A stretch of 13,374 nt of DNA from Actinomycetota bacterium (GTDB lineage: Bacteria > Actinomycetota > Acidimicrobiia > Acidimicrobiales > JACCXE01), in contig JACCXE010000076.1 in NCBI GenBank assembly GCA_013697265.1, forward strand, positions 1-13,374. The letters run 5' to 3'. How positions within the stretch are numbered: the first letter of the stretch is position 1; every line of letters begins with the position of its first letter. Of the stretch, positions 9,819 through 13,374 are shown in pieces. The notes under the pieces are model-generated. The model was not told where the DNA came from. It made no database searches and saw only the letters and a program-made list of their open reading frames with translations. Made by a program: the position numbers and the translations under genes.

Positions 9819-11137
9819 GCGATCCGCAACCAATCAGCTCGTTCCCTGGTGACCTGCCGACGGCAGAGATCGAAGAACTTCTCGCCCTCGCCCGCGTCAA
9901 AGGTGTGTTGTCCTCCGACGATCTCGTCATCGCGCTGAAGGACGTCGAGCTGACGCCCGAGTTGATAAACGAGGTGGTCGACTGGGTCACGCGCGAAGGC
10001 ATTACGTACGAAGACATCGACGTCGAAGACCGCGCCGCGGCGCAAGACGTGCTCGTCGAAGACCCGATGCTTACGCCGCCCGAGGGCGTGGCCGTCGTCA
10101 CGCCGTTGCGTGCGGTGCCCGAGGTAAAGCCGGCGGCGAAGAAGGCGCGTGCGCCGCGGGCGGCGCGCAACGATGCGGTGCCCTACGACGACGGTCGCGG
10201 TGGCGCCGGCGACCCGGTGCGCATGTACCTCAAGGAGATCGGCAAGTTCCCGTTGATCACCGGCGAAGAGGAAGTGCGCCTCGCCCAACGCATCGAAACG
10301 GGCATAGCGGCGCAGGCCGAGATCGCGGCGCTGGAAGAAGAGCAGGGTTCGCCGCTTCCGGCCGACGTCGGCCGCCCGCTGGTTCGTGTGGTGGCCGACG
10401 GCCAAGTCGCCAAGGGGCAGCTCACCAACGCCAACCTGCGTCTCGTAGTGTCGATCGCCAAGCGTTATCGCAAGGGCGCGATGCACTTCCTCGACCTGAT
10501 CCAGGAAGGCAACATCGGCCTGATGCGCGCCGTCGACAAGTTCGACTGGACCAAGGGCTTCAAGTTCTCTACCTACGCCACGTGGTGGATCCGCCAGTCG
10601 ATCACACGTGCCATCGCAGACCAGGGTCGCACGATCCGCATCCCGGTCCACATGGTCGAAACGATCAACAAGGTGCTGCGGGTCCAGCGCCAGATGCTGC
10701 AAGAGCTCGGCCGCGAGCCCACGATCGAAGAGCTATCGGCGAAGCTCGAAGACATGTCGCCTGAGAAGGTGCGCGACATCCTCAAGATCAACCAGGACAC
10801 TGTCTCGCTCGAGCAACCAGTCGGCGACGAAGACGACTTCTCGCTGTCCGACACGATTTCCGACGATTCCGCCGAGGTGCCGGCCGACTACGCCACCCGG
10901 ATGATGCTCACCGCCGCGGTGGCCGACGCTCTCGATCAACTGTCCGACCGCGAGCGCGACATCATCCGCCTGCGCTTCGGCCTCGATGGCGGCGAGATGC
11001 GCACGCTCGAAGAAGTGGGCCGCGAGTTCGGCGTCACCCGCGAGCGCGTGCGCCAGATCGAGTCGAAGACCTTGGCCAAGCTGCGGCACCCGATTCGCAG
11101 CCAGGGACTGCGCGGCTTCCTCGAAGAAACGGACTAG
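9815..11137 (+). CDS. sigA: Primary RNA polymerase sigma factor, sigma-70 family
   Basis: A 440-aa housekeeping sigma factor that directs RNA polymerase to -10/-35 promoters. Region 1.1 is present (residues ~17-75, EIEELLALARVKGVLSSDDL), which marks a primary sigma. An acidic, then Lys/Ala-rich linker follows. Region 1.2 starts near 133 (DPVRMYLKEIGKFPL). Region 2 runs from about 207 (NLRLVVSIAKRY, FLDLIQEGNIGL, FSTYATWWIRQ). Region 3 follows PVHMVETINK. Region 4 has the -35-binding helix-turn-helix at about 397-426 (EEVGREFGVTRERVRQIESK). In region 2, RYRKGAMHF replaces the more common RYTGRGMLF, at equal length. Translation starts at TTG 9815, overlapping the dnaG stop, with a strong Shine-Dalgarno. 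Sometimes named rpoD in other phyla. Confidence 0.96.
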   Translation: MSDPQPISSFPGDLPTAEIEELLALARVKGVLSSDDLVIALKDVELTPELINEVVDWVTREGITYEDIDVEDRAAAQDVLVEDPMLTPPEGVAVVTPLRAVPEVKPAAKKARAPRAARNDAVPYDDGRGGAGDPVRMYLKEIGKFPLITGEEEVRLAQRIETGIAAQAEIAALEEEQGSPLPADVGRPLVRVVADGQVAKGQLTNANLRLVVSIAKRYRKGAMHFLDLIQEGNIGLMRAVDKFDWTKGFKFSTYATWWIRQSITRAIADQGRTIRIPVHMVETINKVLRVQRQMLQELGREPTIEELSAKLEDMSPEKVRDILKINQDTVSLEQPVGDEDDFSLSDTISDDSAEVPADYATRMMLTAAVADALDQLSDRERDIIRLRFGLDGGEMRTLEEVGREFGVTRERVRQIESKTLAKLRHPIRSQGLRGFLEETD

Positions 11138-11154
11138 CCGCCACACCCCCTCCG

Positions 11155-11160
11155 TACATT
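11155..11160 (+). promoter_or_regulatory. Candidate -10 element (TACATT), start of the broken HTH gene
   Basis: TACATT fits TANNNT six bases before ATG 11167. The G-run directly abutting the ATG is too close to serve as a normal Shine-Dalgarno, so leaderless expression is the simpler reading. Confidence 0.4.
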
Positions 11161-11166
11161 CGGGGG

Positions 11167-11815
11167 ATGGGTTACCGGGGCAAAGTTGTGGAGCGAGAAC
11201 AGGCGCGCGAACTACGTGCTGACGGGATGATCCTGTCCGACATCGCCGCGCAGCTGGGCGTGTCGAAGGGCTCCGTATCGGGCTGGGTTCGAGATGTCGA
11301 GTTCACGCCATCGAAGCGACGCTACGGGCCCCGAGTACGACCGAACGCATTGATGCAACGCAAGGCCGACGAGATCGAGGCGACGCTCGAAGCCGGGCGC
11401 ACCCTCGTCGGCTCGTTATCCGAGCGCGAGTTCCTCATGGCCGGCGCCGCCCTGTACGCCGGTGAAGGCGCGAAGGGGGACGGGCGAGTTTGCTTTGCCA
11501 ACAGTGACCCTCGAATGATCGTGATGTTCTTGAGTGGTTCCGGTACTTCTTCGATATCGATGGGACGCGGCTGCGAATCAGGTTTATCTCCACGACGATC
11601 AAGATCTCGAAACTGCCTCCACGTTTTGGGCAGATCTCACGCAGATCCCGGCCGCGCAGCACCAAGCGCCGTACCGCGCCAAGGCCGATGCCACCATGCG
11701 GCTGACAAAGCACGAGTTGGGCTGCCTCAGCGTGATCTATGCCGATTCTCGCGTCCATCGCCAGGTCATGGGAATCGTGCATGCCTTGCTAACCTGCGAC
11801 CTCCTTCCGGGGTAG
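11167..11815 (+). pseudogene. HTH-domain protein with ALYAGEGAK motif, broken by two frameshifts
   Basis: The first frame encodes an N-terminal resolvase-like helix-turn-helix (residues ~8-45: AREL, DGMILSDIAAQLGVSKGSVSGWVRDV), then LSEREFLMAGAALYAGEGAK and FANSDPRMIVMFL. The protein then continues in two other frames. From about 11535 the third frame gives WFRYFFDIDGTRLRIR. From 11582 the second frame gives VYLHDDQDLETASTFWADL through to HRQVMGIVHALL and TAG 11813-11815. Joined, this makes one coherent ~216-aa protein of an actinobacterial HTH family I recognise only as hypothetical. The pattern needs one lost base near 11531-11536 and one near 11580-11582. Read without correction, the first frame runs on into unrelated Arg-rich sequence and ends inside the tRNA. 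It is either a decayed gene or suffers base-calling errors. The last 10 bases overlap the 5' end of tRNA-Asn. Function is unknown; DNA binding is likely. Confidence 0.75.
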
Positions 11816-11878
11816 CTCAATTGGCAGAGCGGTTGACTGTTAATCAATAGGTTCTGGGTTCGAGTCCCAGCCCCGGAG
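11806..11878 (+). tRNA. tRNA-Asn (anticodon GTT)
   Basis: A 73-nt cloverleaf. The acceptor stem is TCCGGGG/CCCCGGA, the D stem GCTC/GAGC, and the anticodon stem GTTGA/TCAAT with the loop CTGTTAA (anticodon GTT at 11839-11841). The T arm is CTGGG-TTCGAGT-CCCAG, followed by discriminator G. CCA is not encoded. Its 5' end overlaps the stop of the preceding HTH gene. Confidence 0.96.
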
Positions 11879-11898
11879 CTCGCAGCATTACCCCAAAC

Positions 11899-11972
11899 GG
11901 GGCGGTAGCTCAGTTGGTTAGAGCAGAGGACTCATAATCCTTGGGTCGCAGGTTCGAGCCCTGCCCGCCCCA
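11899..11972 (+). tRNA. tRNA with anticodon CAT (elongator Met, or Ile2 after lysidine modification)
   Basis: A 74-nt cloverleaf. The acceptor stem is GGGGCGG/CCGCCCC, the D stem GCTC/GAGC with an AGTTGGTTA loop, and the anticodon stem GAGGA/TCCTT with the loop CTCATAA (CAT at 11933-11935). The T arm is GCAGG-TTCGAGC-CCTGC, followed by discriminator A. CCA is not encoded. The perfect first acceptor pair (G-C) rules out initiator tRNA-fMet. A CAT anticodon can also belong to the lysidine-modified Ile2 tRNA; I favour Met but cannot settle it by eye. Confidence 0.92.
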
Positions 11973-11973
11973 C

Positions 11974-11979
11974 TACCAT
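11974..11979 (+). promoter_or_regulatory. Candidate -10 element (TACCAT) after the CAT tRNA
   Basis: TACCAT fits TANNNT, begins two bases after the tRNA and lies ten bases before ATG 11990, which has no Shine-Dalgarno. It gives mild support to the longer start of the next gene. Confidence 0.25.
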
Positions 11980-11989
11980 TGGCCCTCCA

Positions 11990-12898
11990 ATGGGTTGGTG
12001 CCACGAGTTCGGACCACAGATCGCGGAGACGTGTCACCACCCAATGGTTGCGGGAGCCACGAGCTGTTCTTGCAAAGTTTGCGGCACCGTTTGCACTGGT
12101 CGATTCGCCGGTTGCGGAGCTGTTTGGGCCCGTGGACCCACACAAGTGGCGGTCGACGCCCCGCATTACGCAGCCGCGAGACAGAACACGAGGGCCGAAG
12201 TGACAACACCCGAAGAAGGCGATCGCTGGCGGCTCCCGCTCGAGCCGATGCGAGGCGGTTTCGGTGCCGCTACACCCGAGCCGGTAGCGCCGTCGGCGCC
12301 GGAACCCGCGGCCAACGGTCACCACGCGAGCGCGGACCAGCCTCTCGAGTTCGAGGCGCCTGACGTAACCGCCCGCTTCGTAGTGGCCGAGCTGGGCGAG
12401 CTGAACGAGCACCTCGCCGCCTTGACCGAGATCGCCACTGTGAAGAGCGACGCCACCCTCGAGAAGCTGCACAGCGAACTTCGCCGGATCACCTCACTGC
12501 GCGAGGTCGACCTCACCGAGCAGGCCGCAGGCATCTTCGCAGCCGTACGGGCAGGCGCCGAAGCGCTCGACCAGTTCGCAACCGTGGTCAACAAGGTCAC
12601 CACCGACTTGCAATCGATTCTCGAAGACGCGCTGGCGTCGATCGGCGGCACCCAAGGCCTGGCCGCGTGGGTCGCCCAGAGCGCGGCCGACGTTACAGAC
12701 GTACGACGTGAGATTCGCAACGCCTTCGCTCGAATCGAGCGCGACATGTCGGTGTTGCGAAGCCAGCAGCCGGTCGAACACGTGAAAATTACGCTGGGCG
12801 ACGATCAACTCACGTTCATCGTCGAAGCAGTGGCCGAGTCCGTCGTGAGCGCGCTCACGACCCAGCAACTCCGCGCCGCCAGCGGCCGCCGCCGATAA
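11990..12898 (+). CDS. Hypothetical protein: Cys-rich putative zinc-binding N-terminus plus helical C-terminal half
   Basis: From ATG 11990 the protein has 302 residues. Residues 1-50 hold many possible metal ligands: C4, C15, H16, H17, and the cluster C26, C28, C31, C35, C42 in SCSCKVCGTVCTGRFAGC, followed by VWARGP. Residues ~70-115 are Pro/Ala/Glu-rich and look disordered. The rest is predicted helical, with Ala/Glu-rich heptad-like stretches (ELGELNEHLAALTEI; FAAVRAGAEALDQFATVV; ADVTDVRREIRNAFARIERD). A shorter product from GTG 12200 (232 aa) is also plausible: AGGG at 12191-12194 is a fair Shine-Dalgarno. I prefer the long form because the spaced Cys motif is hard to explain as noise, but the GC bias at third positions is weaker in 11990-12200 than downstream. 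No membrane segment is present. Function unknown. The downstream gene is convergent, 29 bp away. Confidence 0.65.
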   Translation: MGWCHEFGPQIAETCHHPMVAGATSCSCKVCGTVCTGRFAGCGAVWARGPTQVAVDAPHYAAARQNTRAEVTTPEEGDRWRLPLEPMRGGFGAATPEPVAPSAPEPAANGHHASADQPLEFEAPDVTARFVVAELGELNEHLAALTEIATVKSDATLEKLHSELRRITSLREVDLTEQAAGIFAAVRAGAEALDQFATVVNKVTTDLQSILEDALASIGGTQGLAAWVAQSAADVTDVRREIRNAFARIERDMSVLRSQQPVEHVKITLGDDQLTFIVEAVAESVVSALTTQQLRAASGRRR

Positions 12899-12927
12899 TT
12901 TCGCAACACCACGGTGACTCCGGGGCG

Positions 12928-13374
12928 CTAGCCGTCGAGCCAGACCGGAGCGTTGTCGAGCAAGTGATTGCTCACCGCTAAGCAGCGGTCGAGCACGCCG
13001 CAAAGCAACTCTTCGCCGGCGAAAATTTTCGACAACGAGATGTGCTGTTTGGCAACCACAGTGAGGCGGCGTTCGGCTGCGTCGGTAGCCGACGGGATCG
13101 AGTCGATCGCCGAGACCTCGACGGGTAGCTCGATGCCCCCGACACCGGCCAGATCGATCGCGAGCCGCAAGAGGTCGGGCCCGTGAGGCAGCGGGGGCAG
13201 CGACCACGTGAACGTGAGCGCGAAGAAGAACTCGTCGGGCGGCTGTGCGTCCTCGGCGTTGTCGTCGAGGACCATCACCGCGTCTTCGAAGGCCAACATC
13301 ACCCGCGGGTCGAGCTCGAGCGCGAGATGAAGGTCGAGCGGGCCACCGCATCCGGCCTCGGGGTGGAGTTCGAC
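12928..13374 (-). CDS. Hypothetical protein, C-terminal part (extends beyond the window)
   Basis: The minus-strand frame is open from the right edge to the TAG at 12928-12930, giving 148 residues with no start needed inside the window; GTG 13302 is internal to the open frame. The sequence looks like a real soluble protein (balanced composition, GC-rich third positions) with motifs such as LALELDPRVMLAFEDAVMVL, DEFFFALTFTW and KQHISLSKIFAGEELLCGVL. I do not recognise the family. No signal peptide or membrane segment is visible in this part. It converges on the preceding plus-strand gene, and the 29-bp gap contains no clear terminator. Confidence 0.7.
   Translation of the reverse strand, partial: VELHPEAGCGGPLDLHLALELDPRVMLAFEDAVMVLDDNAEDAQPPDEFFFALTFTWSLPPLPHGPDLLRLAIDLAGVGGIELPVEVSAIDSIPSATDAAERRLTVVAKQHISLSKIFAGEELLCGVLDRCLAVSNHLLDNAPVWLDG

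Noticed and set aside
11531..11584. Programmed ribosomal frameshifting in the HTH gene
   Set aside because: Two consecutive shifts would be needed and neither site has a slippery X-XXY-YYZ heptamer or an evident stimulatory hairpin.
12494..13351. 285-residue minus-strand frame spanning the convergent gap at the right end
   Set aside because: It is strongly Arg-rich, overlaps the plus-strand gene by 400 bases and competes with the better-balanced minus frame 12928-13374.

Overview
The window is a GC-rich, tightly packed chromosomal segment from a bacterium, most likely an actinomycete and plausibly class Acidimicrobiia. That placement is inferred from the codon bias, the compact primary sigma factor, the orphan AbiEi/DUF559 gene, and several start codons that lack a Shine-Dalgarno but have a TANNNT hexamer a few bases upstream. 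No phage genes, CRISPR array or transposase gene was seen.

Layout. Positions 2-961 hold the 3' part of glycyl-tRNA synthetase, followed by two small hairpins. Positions 1035-2046 hold an unusual unit: an orphan AbiEi-like winged-helix plus DUF559/Vsr-like nuclease gene bracketed by two 61-bp imperfect palindromes built from the same 17-nt arm. Then comes a co-directional cluster: a VOC-fold protein, a stand-alone Hpt domain, a stand-alone receiver domain, pyruvate phosphate dikinase (ppdK), and an S9 prolyl-oligopeptidase-like gene that overlaps the ppdK stop and carries an in-frame TGA. The dnaG-sigA pair (primase and primary sigma factor, starts and stops overlapping) follows. After it lie an HTH gene broken by two apparent 1-nt deletions, tRNA-Asn(GTT), a tRNA with anticodon CAT, a gene with a Cys-rich N-terminus and a helical C-terminal half, and a convergent partial gene of unknown function on the minus strand.

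How the genes may work together. dnaG and sigA form the core of the macromolecular synthesis operon. Hpt (H59) and receiver (D72) form a natural phosphotransfer pair with no histidine kinase nearby; their position just ahead of ppdK suggests, but does not prove, a link to central carbon metabolism. The PPDK has Val where the regulatory Thr usually sits, two residues before the catalytic His.

The strongest candidate for something undescribed is the palindrome-bracketed nuclease gene. All four arms differ from GCGCCACGAAAGTTCCC at exactly one, different position, and both palindromes have 27-nt spacers. This could be a selfish or REP-like element, or operators bound by the gene's own DNA-binding domain.
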